A stretch of DNA of 64,000 bases from Typhlomys cinereus. Its lineage: Eukaryota; Chordata; Mammalia; Rodentia; Platacanthomyidae. This document shows, piece after piece, positions 10,422 through 22,570 of this stretch (positions are counted from its first letter, which is position 1; every line of letters starts with the position of its first letter). The position numbers and the translations under genes were made by a program. The stretch covers positions 2,034,893 through 2,098,892 of the forward strand of contig JALPQD010000054.1 of assembly GCA_023101885.1 (NCBI GenBank), given 5' to 3'. Under the pieces are notes generated by a model. It did no database searches. It saw only the letters and a list, made by a program, of their open reading frames with translations, and had not been told where the DNA came from.

Positions 10422-13400
10422 CTAGGAACCACATATTAAGGAGTACATATGGCGCTTAATTTTCTGGGTCTGGGATACTTCCCTTAATTTAATTGTTTCT
10501 AATGACATGCATTTCCTGGCTAATTCCAGTATTTCATCATTTTTGATGGCTGAGTAGTACTCCATTGTATAGATGTACCACAGTTTTCTTATCCACTCGT
10601 CAACTGTTGGACATTTGGATTGATTCCGTGACTTTGCTATTGTAAACAGTGCTGCTATGAACATGTTCGTGCTTGTGCTATCGAGGTGATTTTTTGCTGT
10701 AAGTGGGAGTTATTCCCAGAAGTGGAATTGCAGGGTCATATGGCATTTCAATCTTTAATTTCTTTAAGAATCTCCAGATGGCTCACCAGAGTGGGTGTAT
10801 AAGCCTGCATTCCCACCAGCAATATAGGAGAGTTCCCCTCTTTCCACATCCTCTCCAACATTTGTTGTTGTTTGTATTGTGGATTAGTGCCATCCTGACT
10901 GGGATGAGATGATATCTCAGGGAAGTTTTGATTTGCATTTCCCTGATGGCTAAGGAAGTGGAGCATTTTTTCAGATATTTGTTAGACATTTTAATTTCAT
11001 CCCTGGTAAAGTTTCTTTTAAGTTCCAGGGCCCATTTTTTAATTGGGCCATTGGTTTCCTTGGTGTTTATTTTTCTAAGTTCTTGGTGCACTTAGAGCTC
11101 TATCAGATATGTGGTTAGTGAAGATTTTCTCCCATTCTGTGGATTGCTTTTGAGCTCGTGTTACAATCTCTTTATCTGAACAGAAGCTCTTTAATTTCAC
11201 AAGATCCCAACTGTTGAGAGTTGGTAGCAATGACTGTGCCATTGGATGTCTGTTTAGGAAATATTGGACTAGCCCAATCAGCTCGAGGGAGTTCCCTATC
11301 CTTTCAACTATGGTTTTTATAGTCTCTGGCCTTATATCAAGGTCCTTGATCCATTTGGAATTAAGTCTTGTACATGGTGACAAGTACGGGTCCAGTTTTC
11401 ATCTTCTGCATGTGGAGATCCAGTTTGCTAGCACCATTTGTTGAAGATACTATTCTTTTTCCATTGGATTTTTGGGCCCCTTTGTCAAAGACCAAATGGC
11501 TGTAATTGTGTGGGCTTATACCTGGGTCTTCAACCCTTATCCATTGATCTGTGTGTCTATTTTGGAGCCAATACCAGGTTGTTTTTATAACTATAGAATT
11601 CTAATATAGATTAAGGTTTGGTATGGTGATACCTCAAGCAGTGTTTTTGTTACTCAGGATTTTCTTTGCTATCCTGGGTCTTTTGTGCCTTCATATGAAT
11701 TTTGAGATTATTTGGTCAACTTCTTTAAAGAATTGCTTTGGGTATAGCATTGAATTTGTATATTGCTTTTGGTAGGATGGTCATTTTTATGATGTTGATC
11801 CTACCAATCCAGAATTATGAGAGGTCTTTCCACCTTCTGGTGTCTTCTACAATTTCTTTCTTTAGGGTTTTAAAGTTTTCATTGTAAGGGTCTTTTACCT
11901 CCTTGGTTAGTTTTATACCAAGGTATTTTTTTTTTTAGGGGCTATAGTAAATGGGATTGTTTCTCTCAGGGCTTTTTCACTTCTTTCATTCTGGGCATAT
12001 AGGAAGGCCACTGATTTTTGCACATTTATTTTGTATCCTGCCACCCTGCTGAACTTCTCAATTAGTTCCAGGAGCTTCCTGGTGGAGTTTTTGGGATCCC
12101 TCAGGTATAAGATCATGTCATCTGCAAATAGGGATAGCTTGACTTCTTCCTTGCCGATTTGAATCCCTCTTATGTCCCTTTCTTGTCTTATGGCTTCAGC
12201 TAAGACCTCAAGTACAATACTGAATAGAAGTGGTGAGAGTGGATAGCCTTGTCTAATTCCTGATCAAAGTGGGAATGCTTCCAGTTTTTCCCCATTGAGT
12301 ATAATCCTTGCTGTGGGCTTGTTGTATACAGCTTTTATTATATTGATAAAGGTTCCTTCCATTCCTACTGTATCTAGCGTTTTGATCATAAAAGGCTGTT
12401 GGATCTTGTCAAAAGCTTTTTCTGCATCTATCGAGAGTATCATGTGGTCTTGGACTTTGGACTGGTTTGTATGATGAATTACATTTATTGATTTGCGTAT
12501 GTTGAATCACCTTGTGTGCCAGGGATGAAGCCTACTTCGTCCCCGTGAATAAACTTTTTGATATGCTTTTGAATCCGATTTGCAAATGTTTGGTAGAACT
12601 CTGCTGAATCCATCTGGTCCAGGACATTTTTTGGTGGGAAGATTTGAGATTACTTCTTCAATTTCCTCATATATTATAGGACTATTTAAATAATTCACAA
12701 CTTCCTGATTCAATTTAAGTAAATTGTGTTTACTTAGAAATTCATCCATCTCTTTCGTGTTTCAAACTTCACAGAGTATGTTTTTGAAATATGATGTTAT
12801 AATTCTCTGGATTTCTTGGATATTAGTAGTGATAACTCCATTTTCATTTCTATTTTTGTTAATTTGGGTTTTCTGTGTCTTGCTTTTGGTTAATTTAGCT
12901 AGGGGTGTATCAATCTTATTGATTTTTTCAAAGAACCAGCTTTTTGACTGGTTGATTTTCTCTATCGTTTTTCTAATCTCGATTTCAGATATTTCTCCCC
13001 TTATTTTGCTAATCTCCTCTCTTCTACTACTTTTGGGATCTGATTGCTCTAGTTTCTCTAAAGCTTTAAGCTGCATTGTTAAGTTGTTTATTTCTGATGT
13101 TTCCATTTTTTTGATGTAGGCATTAAGAGCTATGAACTTACCTCTTAAGACAGCTTTCATTGTTTCCCAGAGATTTTGGTAAGTTGTATTTTCATTATCC
13201 TTTGTTTTCCGGAAATCCTGAATTTCTTTTTTAATTTCTTCCTGAATCCAGTTCTCATTCAGCATCATATTATTAAGTTTCCAGGAGTTAGTGTATTTTC
13301 TCTTGTTTGTTGTGTTGTGGATGTCCAGCTTTAGGCTGTGTTGGTCTGATAGGGCACAGGTTAGAATTTCAGCATTTTTGTATATGTGTAGATTCATTTT

Positions 13401-14028
13401 GTGGCCCAATATGTGATCTATTTTGGAGAAAGCTCCGTCTGAGCTGAGAAAAATGTGTATTCTTTGGTGCGTGGGTGAAAAGTTTGATAGAGATCTGTAA
13501 GGTCCATTTCTTTCAGGGTTTGATTAATTTCCAAAGTGTCTCTCTTAAGCTTTTGACCTGTTGATCTATCCCATGTTGAAAGGGCAGTGTTGAAATCCCC
13601 AATAATTATCATTTGGGGGTTGATTTCTTGCTTTAGATGCTGTTGAGTTTTCTTAATGAATGTGGAGGGAACCGTATTGGGTGCATATATGTTCAGCATT
13701 GTGAAGTCTTCCTGGTGAATTGTACCTGTGACTAAAATGTAGTATACATCTATGTCTCTTGTGATATTCTTTGGTTCAAAGTCCACTTTGTCTGAAAGCA
13801 TAATGGCTACCCCTGCCTGTTTCCTGGTTCCATTATCTTGCAAGATTTTGGACCTGCCTTTCATTTTTAGGATGTTCCTATCTTTTGTGGTGAGATGAGT
13901 TTCCTGAGGTAGCAGATTGTTGAATTGTGGTTTTTCATCCAAGTTTGTAATCTGTGTCTCTTAATTGGTGAGTTAATACTATTGACATTTAATGTTATAA
14001 TGGCGAAATTATTTTTAATTCTGGACAT
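10422..14028 (-). pseudogene. L1 ORF2 remnant, copy C
   Basis: The start ATG is at 14026-14028 and the stop at 10422-10424. The endonuclease frame 13418-13942 has a DFNTALSTWDRS motif, with the QETH-type catalytic glutamate before it (here QETHLTTKDR). 12762-13409 holds the linker. 12507-12749 has the CPGPDGF RT motif. The RT core follows in 11913-12116 ([10 protein letters not shown], just after the FADD site). The C-terminal end survives in 10422-10664. The total of 3,607 bp is about 220 bp shorter than copy D, mainly from a deletion near 12585 that removes RT sequence after CPGPDGF. At least five frame changes or stops are present. Confidence 0.88.
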
Positions 14029-14037
14029 TTTTTATGT

Positions 14038-15143
14038 TTAGTGGATTTCGTAAGCATATTGTTTGACATTTATGTTTTGGTGGTATTTTACTTTCCTTCT
14101 GTACTCCTGGATACACTTGTTCTTTTCTTCAAGCTTGAGTATCATTTTTAGCATTTTTTGAAGGCCTGGTTTGGTAGACATGTATCCCTTCAAGTTGTCT
14201 TTGTGCTGGAAAACTTTCCTTTCTCCCTCAATCATGACAGATAGTTTTGCCGGGTATATCAGTCTGGGTTGGCATTTTTCCTCATTTAATATTTGAAGTA
14301 TGTCTCTCCAAGCTCTTCTTCCTTTACTGCTTCCATTGAGTAGTCATTTGTTATTCTAATAGGTTTACCTTTAAAAGTGACTTGCTTTTTTTCTCTTGAA
14401 GCTCTCAACACCTTTTCTTTGTCTTGAATGTAGAGTGTTTTGACTATTATTTGCTGTGGCGATTTTCTATTTTGGTCATATCTGCTTGGAGTGCAAAATG
14501 CCTCTTGTATTTGGATGGGCCTCTCATTCTTAAGTTGTGGGAAGTTTTCATTTATGATGTTTTGAAATATTTCCTCAGGTGTGGTATTTTGGGATTCTTG
14601 TTCTGGTATTCCATGAATGCACATGTTAGGCTTCTTCAGGGTGTCCCATATCTCTTGAATGTTCCTCTCAAGTATCTTTTTGGCTTTAACAATCTCTTCC
14701 ATTGAGCTGGTTAATTCTCCCACTTGGTCTTCAAGATCTGAAATTCTATTTTCTGCCTCATTTGTTCTGCTGATAAGACTCTCTGTTGAGTTTTGGGTTG
14801 AAGATAACTTGTCTTTTAGTTCAATTTTAAACTCTGCCTGAGACTGTTTTAACTGCTCTATGCTTATTTTTGTTTCTTGAACTGTTTTTCTGAACTCCTC
14901 CAAGTGCCTGTTGTGTTCCTGTTCTAAGTGGTTGATTTGGTTGTTTATCTCTTCTCAGATTTCCTCTTTCATAGTATTATTCATGGTAATGATCATACTG
15001 TGAAAGTTGTTATTTTGGGTCTGGCTTTCTTGGCTATTTTCTGTGAATTTGTTCTGTTTGGAATCCATCATTATGGGGCTAATTCTTTCGGTGGGAGATT
15101 TGTCTTCTTGGGTTTTGTTTCTCATGGATCTGCACTTGGGCAT
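14038..15143 (-). pseudogene. L1 ORF1 remnant, copy C
   Basis: The start MPKCRSMRNK is at 15141-15143. The N-terminal 62 codons end in a TGA near 14952 where the others read on. The main frame (14286-14903) carries the coiled coil (EEFRKTVQETKISIEQLKQS), the RRM (ILERNIQEIWDTLKKPNMCI) and part of the C-terminal domain, then shifts frame. The C-terminal tail (14038-14235) ends at a TAA 9 nt before the ORF2 start. The tight ORF1-ORF2 spacing matches the usual bicistronic L1 layout. Confidence 0.88.
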
Positions 15144-15963
15144 TGTTGTTTTGTCTTTTAAGACCTTTCAGTTTCTGTGTGTTTTTCACTGAACTGATTT
15201 AGTTGTTATTATTACCCTTGCCAATTATTACTAGTGCTTGCCTTGCATTGGGTATGTTTGTCTATTGTTATTGTAATTTCCTAGATTAGGCTATTAGGCT
15301 GTTAGTACATCAGTTAAGTCAGGTTAAGTAGACAGGGGGTGAATATTTGTATGGTAGTGCACTTTTGTGATTTAGTATATTGGTGATATGTGAGTGGTGT
15401 ACCCTCTGGAGTTGTATATGTTTTGGGGGTGGCTATATGGAGAAAGTTGATCTACAGCAATTGATACTAGAAAAGATCAGTAAAGTGAAAAAAAGGAGGT
15501 TTACTTATCTTTGGGCTGCATGTGAAGAATCTCTCCCACGTGTTAGGATGATTGTAGAGTTCTTCAGATGTATGGCCTTTGTCCCTAAGAGTTTTGCATG
15601 AGTTTCCTTTGGACTCAATTGAATTCTGAGTAGCAGTGTGTCTTCCCTGGACCACATGTGTAGGTCACCCCGTGGGCCTGAGATGCAGAGTGTCTGATGT
15701 TGATGGCAGAATTCTTCACCTGGGACCTGGAACTTGGATTAGGGCCCACCCAAGCTCCAGGGAGGGAGGAATGTGAGCAAGTCTTGTCTGGGAGAGGCAC
15801 GGGTCTTAGGAAGAAAGAGGTTGTGATCTCGGGCGGGGCCCAGGCAAAGCCAGAAGCCTCCTGGGTGCTGTTTGGAGGGGGGTGGCAAGGGGGGGTGTTG
15901 GGCGTACTCACTCACCTGGGACCTGGGACCTGGCGGGCGGGCATGGGGCAGCGGCAGTGCAAT
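15144..15963 (-). promoter_or_regulatory. L1 copy C 5' UTR with a GC-rich, non-monomer 5' end
   Basis: The 500 bp nearest ORF1 resembles copies A and E. The outer 310 bp (about 15650-15963) is GC-rich and differs from the monomers of A and E. It contains three GGGACCTGG-type words on the plus strand (CCAGGTCCC on the L1 sense strand), followed by a splice-donor-like CAGGTGAGTGAGT. A promoter role is inferred from position. Long frames in it (15615-15978) are composition artefacts. Confidence 0.65.
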
Positions 15964-15976
15964 TTATGTAAATCTT
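15964..15976. repeat. Right target-site duplication of L1 copy C
   Basis: TTATGTAAATCTT, identical to 9386-9398. It directly abuts the 5' end of the L1. Confidence 0.9.
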
Positions 15977-16410
15977 AATTTATGACCTCATTTTAAAACT
16001 GACATAGTAATTCATAATCTATAGCATTTTAAATTTGAAAACAACTCACTGATGAGTGGTGTCAGGAACTAAGAAGAGGAGGTAGGATTTGAAAAGAAAC
16101 AAAACTCAGTGTAGTGATAAGAGAATAAAGAAAGATTCTCTAAAGTATTGTAACTTCTCAGTGTTTTAACTCTAGTGTTTTGTACATGAAACAATATATT
16201 GAATCAGAGTGGACAGAACCTACTTACATAGAATAAGGAATAATGAAAAATGAACATATTTGGATATGGGAAAGATCTGTATCTTGCATATGGTATCACA
16301 CTATAATTTTGAGATATGGTGATATGGTCTCAAACTGGTGGAAAAGTAAGGAACAAAACCTGAAGGTTGTTGTCAAGTCTCAATACATTTGCCATGGTAT
16401 GCATATTTTC
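15977..16410. other. AT-rich DNA, no gene seen
   Basis: Single-copy-looking sequence between L1 copy C and the CT microsatellite. No convincing frame or repeat seen. Confidence 0.55.
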
Positions 16411-16472
16411 TCACTCTTTCTCTTTCTCTCTCTCTCTCTTTGTCTCTCTCTCTCTCTCTCTTTCTCTGTCTC
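16411..16472. repeat. (CT)n microsatellite
   Basis: Imperfect CT run with occasional TTT and TGT interruptions. Confidence 0.95.
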
Positions 16473-16498
16473 ATGAACACACACTATAAAGCAGAAAG

Positions 16499-16580
16499 AC
16501 TTGGCATATAACTCAGTAGTTTACTGTGTGGTTTTCATGCATGAAGCTTTAGGTTCAATCTTCAGTCCTGAAAAGCAACA
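16499..16580 (+). mobile_element. Degenerate ID-type SINE
   Basis: The sequence follows the ID/BC1 tRNA-like head: an A-box-like TATAACTCAGTAG, then an ATGCATGAAG anticodon-side stretch, then the B-box-like GGTTCAATCTTCAGTCC and a short A-rich end. Several box positions are mutated, so it is an old copy. A functional tRNA is excluded because no acceptor stem pairs. Confidence 0.6.
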
Positions 16581-17468
16581 AAATAGTCCCACAGGAAGCA
16601 GATATTAGACTGATGGTAGGGATAGGTTCAGGTTTTTCCAAGCAGAACAAGAAATTCAAAGTGGTCCACAAAGCACAAGAATTCTGATCAGGTGAGTAGC
16701 TTATTGTTACAATGAACAAACCTAAGGCCAAAGGCAAATAATGAACACACTTCGAAGAGTAATTCTACTCTACATTTGATAGAATTAAGATAATAATTCA
16801 AGGTAATTATTCAAACTATCATAATAAGACCCATTTTGCATGAAATGCAATGTTCCTCTATAAATGATGCTAGGCAAAAGCAAATCAAACATGTAAGTAT
16901 ATAATTTCCCAGGATATATGCAACTTTGACAATGAAATAATTAGACAGTAGAGCTCTCTAAAACAGCTACTCACAGTAAGCAAATCTGAATACAAATTCT
17001 GTGATCTAGGTAAGATGAAATTTCTAAAAATATACATTTATAGAAATTTTGAACACCTTTCAACTTTTGTGAAGAAAAGTCCCAATGAACAATTTGATGA
17101 TACTTTTTTGCACTTAAATGTAATGATTTTTTTTGCATGAAACTGAATGAAAGAAACAAGTTAACTTGAGAATCTTTTGATCCCATATCAAGGTATTTAT
17201 TCCTTGATAATGAAGTTGATGAAGGAAAAATGCAAAAGTCAGAAAGGAATGTAGCATAAGAAGACTTTCTAGAAAAAGTCTGTGATCTAGGTAAGATGAA
17301 ATTTCTCTGATTCCTAGAAAGGGAAAGAGACAGGTGATACAATTGCAGTATATTCTATTTGAATGAAACACTGCTCTCCCTGCTTTGTTGCCATCACTAT
17401 GGCAAACACTGTATCTGTATGTAATCCTGTCACAATTTAAAGCTTTCTCCTACCATGCTTCCTTTATT
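16581..17468. other. AT-rich DNA with a 27-bp direct repeat; no gene seen
   Basis: A 27-bp word starting CTGTGATCTAGGTAAGATG occurs exactly at 16999-17025 and again at 17280-17306. The rest has no recognisable repeat or coding frame. The minus-strand frame of 123 codons at 16971-17342 contains both repeat copies and resembles nothing I know. Confidence 0.55.
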
Positions 17469-17485
17469 GGGAGTACATTATTATT
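17469..17485. repeat. Left target-site duplication of L1 copy H
   Basis: GGGAGTACATTATTATT, repeated at 18148-18164 without mismatch. Confidence 0.9.
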
Positions 17486-18147
17486 TTGTTTTTTTAATCT
17501 TTTTTTCTCCCACATATTATTTTTTTCCTAATCACACAAGCGCAATAGGAAACCCATCCTCTTCCTCCCTCCTCCCTTCCCCACTTGTGCCCCCTTGCAC
17601 TCTTTCCCTTTCCCCCTTATTTTTATTCCCCTCTCCCTCCCCCTCTCCCAGTACCTTCTCCTTTCTCCCTCCCATCTCCTGGAGCATCCTATTGTATGAA
17701 GGCCAAACCTCTCTCTTGAGTCCTCCATCCTAGTGAGGATTTAGGACTCAGTGGCATAGCCTGGAGACCCTTCTTAGGCTCCCCATTAGTATGGGAACTC
17801 TATTATAACTGTAAATCCCTTGCTCTAAGGATCCTATTGACTGGAGCCTTCTCCCCTGTGATCCATGCTAGACTTTGGGAAGGTCGTTGACATGTCAGCC
17901 ATTGTGCAGGTCAGGCCAAGTCCAATTCTGGCTGCTGCAGCCCTAACTTGTATGGAATATCTTGCATATCTTTGGACCTCCCCATCTTTAGGCTCTTAAA
18001 ATCTTGCTGCCCCCCCCTCCCCAAGGTTCCCTGAGCTTTAGGATGTGGAGAGATTTGGCTGGTCTAGTTCTAGGTGATTAATGGAGGGGCTTTGGTGTAG
18101 GGGTTTTGGTGTTTTGGCTGGTCCAGGTCTGTGTCCTGGGCAGAAAG
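17486..18147 (-). mobile_element. 5'-truncated L1 3' end, copy H
   Basis: A perfect 17-bp target duplication, GGGAGTACATTATTATT, flanks it (17469-17485 and 18148-18164). The insert starts with a poly(T) stretch, then the C/T-rich tract (17560-17690) and the 3' UTR words shared with the other L1 copies (for example the segment near 17940-18090). At 660 bp, only 3' UTR is left, the usual result of early termination of target-primed reverse transcription. Confidence 0.88.
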
Positions 18148-18164
18148 GGGAGTACATTATTATT
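18148..18164. repeat. Right target-site duplication of L1 copy H
   Basis: GGGAGTACATTATTATT, identical to 17469-17485. Confidence 0.9.
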
Positions 18165-19121
18165 ACACTGATGTTCTTAGATGGCAGAGGGTGTTCTATG
18201 ATTTTTGATCTTCATCATAGAAAGGTAAAGGTCATGTCAAGGTCAATGGCACAGGGAACAATGAGCTCTGCATTATGAATTTTTTTACTAGAAAATAGGT
18301 CAATTGGTAACAGAAAATATTGTTGGGAGAGTTCCTTTCTGCTCTTAGATGCTCATAAGATCTAGTGCTATCAAAGTGTACCAAGGGACATGAATCAGGC
18401 TGAAAGAGGTCCAGTGGTTATCTGTCCTGGATGAAATACATGCCATCTTTTCGGGAGGGAATAACTCAATCATACTGGGCCCCCAAACCACCTTATCTTT
18501 AAGAGAATAAAAAGAAACTCTACGATTATCTTCACTTTTTAGTTTCATAATATTCTCCTCAGATTTGCTTATTACACACAAGTATTTTCTTTAATCAATT
18601 TGATTTTGGTCACATGAAGATAGCTAATGTATGCCACTAATTAAAAGAATCTCCTCAAATAATGAGTCTGGACTATTTTAAATATGTACAGGAAAATAAA
18701 TTTAATTTTGGAAGCTGCCCTAATAAAACAACAACACAAACATAAGTAAGTAAGTTTCAGGCATCTGTTAATCATGTAAAGAGGCACAGATAGCTGAGGA
18801 CTGTGTGTACCATCCCCTACTTTATGAATAAAGTTAATTTTCTTGTGCTTTCCCCTGTTAATACCCAGTTTCACTGATTAATTCTTCTGTAGTTTATTTT
18901 TTCATTCTATTTACTTTTTTTTAGTGTTTCTTTGTTTATTTTCTCTGATTTGCTTGATAAGTTTGTCTTTGTCTCTTTTTAAATGAACCTATCCCATGAC
19001 ATGTGGTAATACTATGACATATGTTAGATTATTTACCTTGATTTTTATGGCCTTAAATTCCTTCTGAAATCCAAGTTTTGCATATTAAACACTTCTAGTG
19101 GGTTTCTTAACATAACCTGTT
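18165..19121. other. Non-genic DNA, nothing recognised
   Basis: AT-rich sequence with short frames only. No SINE, LTR or L1 homology noticed. Confidence 0.5.
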
Positions 19122-19515
19122 GGACTAAGGTGATAGCTCAGTTAGCAATATGTCCATTGTGAAGGTGAGAAACATTGAGTTTTATCTACAGAACCGTCAT
19201 AATATCCCTGAGTGCTGGTATATACTACTTGTCAGTTCCAAAGTAGGAAGACAAAGATAGCAGAACTTTGTTCAATATTTTGGCCATTTTACCTAGACTA
19301 TAAGACTAGTTCTGGATGAGCCAGTGAGAAACACTGTCTTAAAAATCAGAGTAGACAATGTCTGAGAAAGAATATTGTGAATACTGACTTCTTGCCTCCA
19401 AATACATGTATGTTTGTATCCATGCTCACACTCTAGTTATAATAGAAACCAGCACATACATGAATATGGATGCACACACACATAAACACCCCTCCCACAC
19501 ACAAATACCTACACC
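19122..19515 (+). mobile_element. B4/RSINE-type SINE with CA-rich tail
   Basis: The tRNA-like head (GGTGATAGCTCAGTTAG, A-box TAGCTCAGTTAG) is followed by a 7SL/B1-like tail ending in GCCAGTGAGAAACACTGTCTT and a tract with CTTGCCTCCAAATAC before CA-rich DNA. This ID-head plus B1-tail order is the B4/RSINE structure known from rodents. It is strongly diverged, so the right border is approximate. Confidence 0.6.
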
Positions 19516-19948
19516 CATCCACACACTCAGCCTTTCAATATATGAATCCAGTTATTCCATCCAAGTTTCATTAATGGACACATACATTGCTCTCAATTGT
19601 TCTGAGCTAAAACTTTGTAATTACATTTTTACTCTTGTGATTACATTTTCAAGTAATCACAAGATTACTTTTCAAGTGTTTTTCTCAAAAAAAAATGAAG
19701 TGTAAGCTGAATTAGACCATTTCCCTTGTTAAGGGAAGATTGTAAAGACTGTAAAGCCTTGTTAAAAGTAGTAAATTTCCTTTTATTTTTCCTGACTTCT
19801 ACACTTATTTCTATCCATCTGCATTGCTTATACTGTACAACTCTTTGTTATTCACAGTCCTCAAAGCCTACCTAGAGTAAAATTTAAGGTCATAGCAGTA
19901 ACTTGCAAATTACTGCTCTAATGCTTCATTCAATTGCATGTTGGAATT

Positions 19949-19994
19949 CACCTGCACAATGGACATATTGCTAACTGAGCTATCTCCTTAGTCC
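19949..19994 (-). mobile_element. Isolated inverted SINE head
   Basis: This 46-bp segment is the reverse complement of the SINE head at 19122-19167 with only about two mismatches. The homology then stops on both sides, so no complete SINE is present. Confidence 0.7.
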
Positions 19995-20721
19995 ATTCTG
20001 CTCTTCTCCTATGCTTCTAGATCAAGTCTATAATAAGGTTTTCAGCTAAGGCTCTTCTCATGTTTTAGAAGCTTTGCTTTTCTGATATCCACAAGACTAT
20101 GTCCATCAATTCCTCTGTAGTTTTCTGAATCTTATTTCACTCACTAAGTGAGCACTGCATGAAGCGAACCTTACTGACATACCAGAACACAAAATTTGAT
20201 ATTCACATTTCTGTTTTCAATGTTCTTTGGCATGGATTGAATCCTTCATGTAACATTAAGTTTTCTATTTGATCAATGTGTCTTCTTGAAAATAAATTCC
20301 CAAGGGTCATTTTTAAAATGCCTCATCTTGGATCATAATTTAAATGTCATTTACAATGATAGTCCTGTAGTAGCTTCCAAATAAGTCAGGAAATCTCAGT
20401 TATCCTGTACTGCCACTATTCTTCACTTTTACATACTAATTTTGTTTAACGTGTTTTTATGATAATCTGAATGTTGTTCCCTACTAAGTTCTGGTGGAGG
20501 GAACAAAGCAGAAAAAAATACTGCAACAAAGAACTTGAGTTTATACAGTTCGTATGTCAACTGCTAGACATACATACAGTATAAACTACTTATGAAATGA
20601 AGCAATGTTGAAAGTCAAAGCCATTTCAGGCTTTACATTTTAAGATATTTTTATATCTGACAAATCTTTTTCCTGATGAAAAAGATTTCCTGATTTTACT
20701 GAAAGTAAAATCACAGCATCT
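19995..20721. other. Non-genic DNA, nothing recognised
   Basis: AT-rich, no sustained frame, no repeat homology noticed. It ends where homology to the MaLR-type LTR begins. Confidence 0.5.
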
Positions 20722-21033
20722 AACCCAAGAAAGGAGATACAGTCTATTATGATGGAAAATGTATGGCTGGCTGAAGGAAACTGGAGGCAGATCATGTCAT
20801 ATCCATAAAGGAGGCTGAGAACCTTAAAATTGCTCATTGCAAACTGTAAGAGGAGATTTCTCTCAAAAACAGAGTGGGGCTAATCAACATCAAGGCTCAC
20901 CTACCTGTGACTGCTGTCCTCCAGCAAGACTTCACCTCCTAAAGGTGTTATGAACTTCCCAAATACTGACAACAGTTCAGGATTTAAACACCTGAGCCTG
21001 GAGGGAGCATGGGGGACAATTCACATTTCAACA
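20722..21033 (-). mobile_element. MaLR-type 3' LTR, truncated (minus strand)
   Basis: On the minus strand it begins TGTTGAAATGTGAATTGTCC and shares an ordered set of words with 22960-23220 (for example the plus-strand GTGGGGCTAATCAAC at both, and AGTCTATTATG at both). The first 100 bp or so of the matching LTR at 22876 has no counterpart here, so this LTR has lost its outer end. Confidence 0.6.
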
Positions 21034-22429
21034 GCCCCCCAAGGCTCATTACCATCTCATTATGCAAAGTATACTCTGACCCACTTTAAAAGTCCCATAG
21101 ACTACTATATCAGTAGTCCCAACACAGTCCAAAAATTCAAAGTCCAATACTTCTGACATACAGTAACACAGAATAAGCATTTTCATTCCAAAAGAGAGGA
21201 AAGAATGGTTTATAACAAGAACAAGAACCAGCAGAACAAAGTCCAAATCCTGCAGCTTCAAGGAACTTCAGTTCCTTACTTCCAGTACAGCTGCCCATAA
21301 GAACACATCATCCTCTTGGGTACAACTCCCCTAGGCAGATGTCCCGTGTGGTGTTTGGTTCCTCTAACTTCTCCACTTCTCAATTGCAAATCAGACTTTA
21401 ACATCACAGCCCAAAATGCCCTCTTTGGAAATCTTGGTAGACTTTCAAGTTCTGCCTCACATTGCTTACTTCTACCATTCTCTGAAACTTTGGATGCAGG
21501 GTCTGGGATGTCTTCCTTCTTGCATCTTTGATGCCTCTGAAACCAGGAGCATTTGGATGAGTCTCTCAAGTTCTGCTATAATCTCCAGGTGGATATTGCC
21601 CTGCTGGAACCACAACTGATTCAGCTTCTCCTTGCTGAAAAAGTCTCTCTTGAGCTGGTGCTATGGAGTTCTTTCCTTTGGTACTCCTCACTTCTGCCAT
21701 TTCCTTCCAAAATAATTTGCATTCTTATGGGTGAAATTCTTCCCTGAGAAATTTGTCTCAAGGTATGGCATCTTCTATTATCCAAATTGAGAGCAGGTTT
21801 TGATTCACTAATGTAGCTTATCTCTTGGACAATAGCTACCATTTTGTTGTCTGCATTTTTCTTTAAACTTGCCCTCAGATTTTTTAATCAAACTTCTCAG
21901 CTTTTCCTCTCTTTCCCACCAAACACTAGAATTTAACTTCATACAAGTTTACAGGATGAGGCAAAATTTAACCAAACTCTCAGCCAATGCACAACTCCAT
22001 TTTCCCCTCATCCTGTCCCACATGCAAACTCTGTTCCCCTCTGGACGATCACAACCTGGGGTTCCACTGGCTGCATCTCTAGCAGCATCAGTCTCTTAAA
22101 AGTTCTCACTAGAATGGCCCTTTCAGTCCTTTCTCCAAGATACAAAGGCTTTCTCTGTGCAAAGTCTCAAAGTTCTCCATATTTCTTCCAGCAAATATCT
22201 GCAAAGACACACTAGCCACATCTTAGCAATGGTCATGCTATGGGTCCAAAAATCCACCCAATGAGACACAGACTACAAACTTGATTAAAGCTCACAGACT
22301 TCTGGCTATAGGGGAGCCTTTCCTTCTGCTCCTCGAAAAATAGTTCAGCCTCATCTGGACAGAACCCACAGAATATTATGGGTTTGGGGCTCATCCAAAG
22401 ATTCACCATAGACTGAAAGTTGAAATTAA

Positions 22430-22446
22430 TAACTGAGAGACTTTAT

Positions 22447-22499
<53 letters not shown>

Positions 22500-22570
22500 G
22501 TACCAGGGCTTACACACTTGCACAATGTGATGTTATGCAGCCCCTTCACACACATGTCCACACAGTTTTT
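22430..22570 (-). mobile_element. Possible B3-type SINE fragment with (GA)n tail
   Basis: A (GA)n run (22450-22497) is followed by TACCAGGGCTTACACACTTGC and a CACACATGTCC stretch. This is the order seen in the 3' half of B3 elements in reverse orientation. The tRNA-like head is missing or unrecognisable. Confidence 0.35.
22450..22497. repeat. (GA)n microsatellite
   Basis: Near-pure GA dinucleotide run of about 46 bp. Confidence 0.95.

Larger units (their letters stand above)
9399..15963 (-). mobile_element. L1 retrotransposon copy C, full-length structure with TSDs, minus strand
   Basis: A perfect 13-bp duplication, TTATGTAAATCTT, flanks the element (9386-9398 and 15964-15976). The poly(A) tail is seen as poly(T) from 9399, and the 5' end is a GC-rich leader ending at 15963. 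In reverse complement the order is 5' UTR (15144-15963), ORF1 (14038-15143), ORF2 (10422-14028), 3' UTR (9399-10421). The total of 6.57 kb is normal for a full-length L1. The cleavage context in sense orientation (AATT/AAGATT) fits L1 endonuclease preference. A deletion of roughly 180 bp in ORF2 near 12585, plus stops and frameshifts, make it dead. Confidence 0.93.

Noticed and set aside
15615..15978. Two overlapping frames in GC-rich DNA (98 and 93 codons)
   Set aside because: They are inside the copy C 5' UTR. GC-rich DNA has few stops by chance, and the other L1 copies do not keep the frames.
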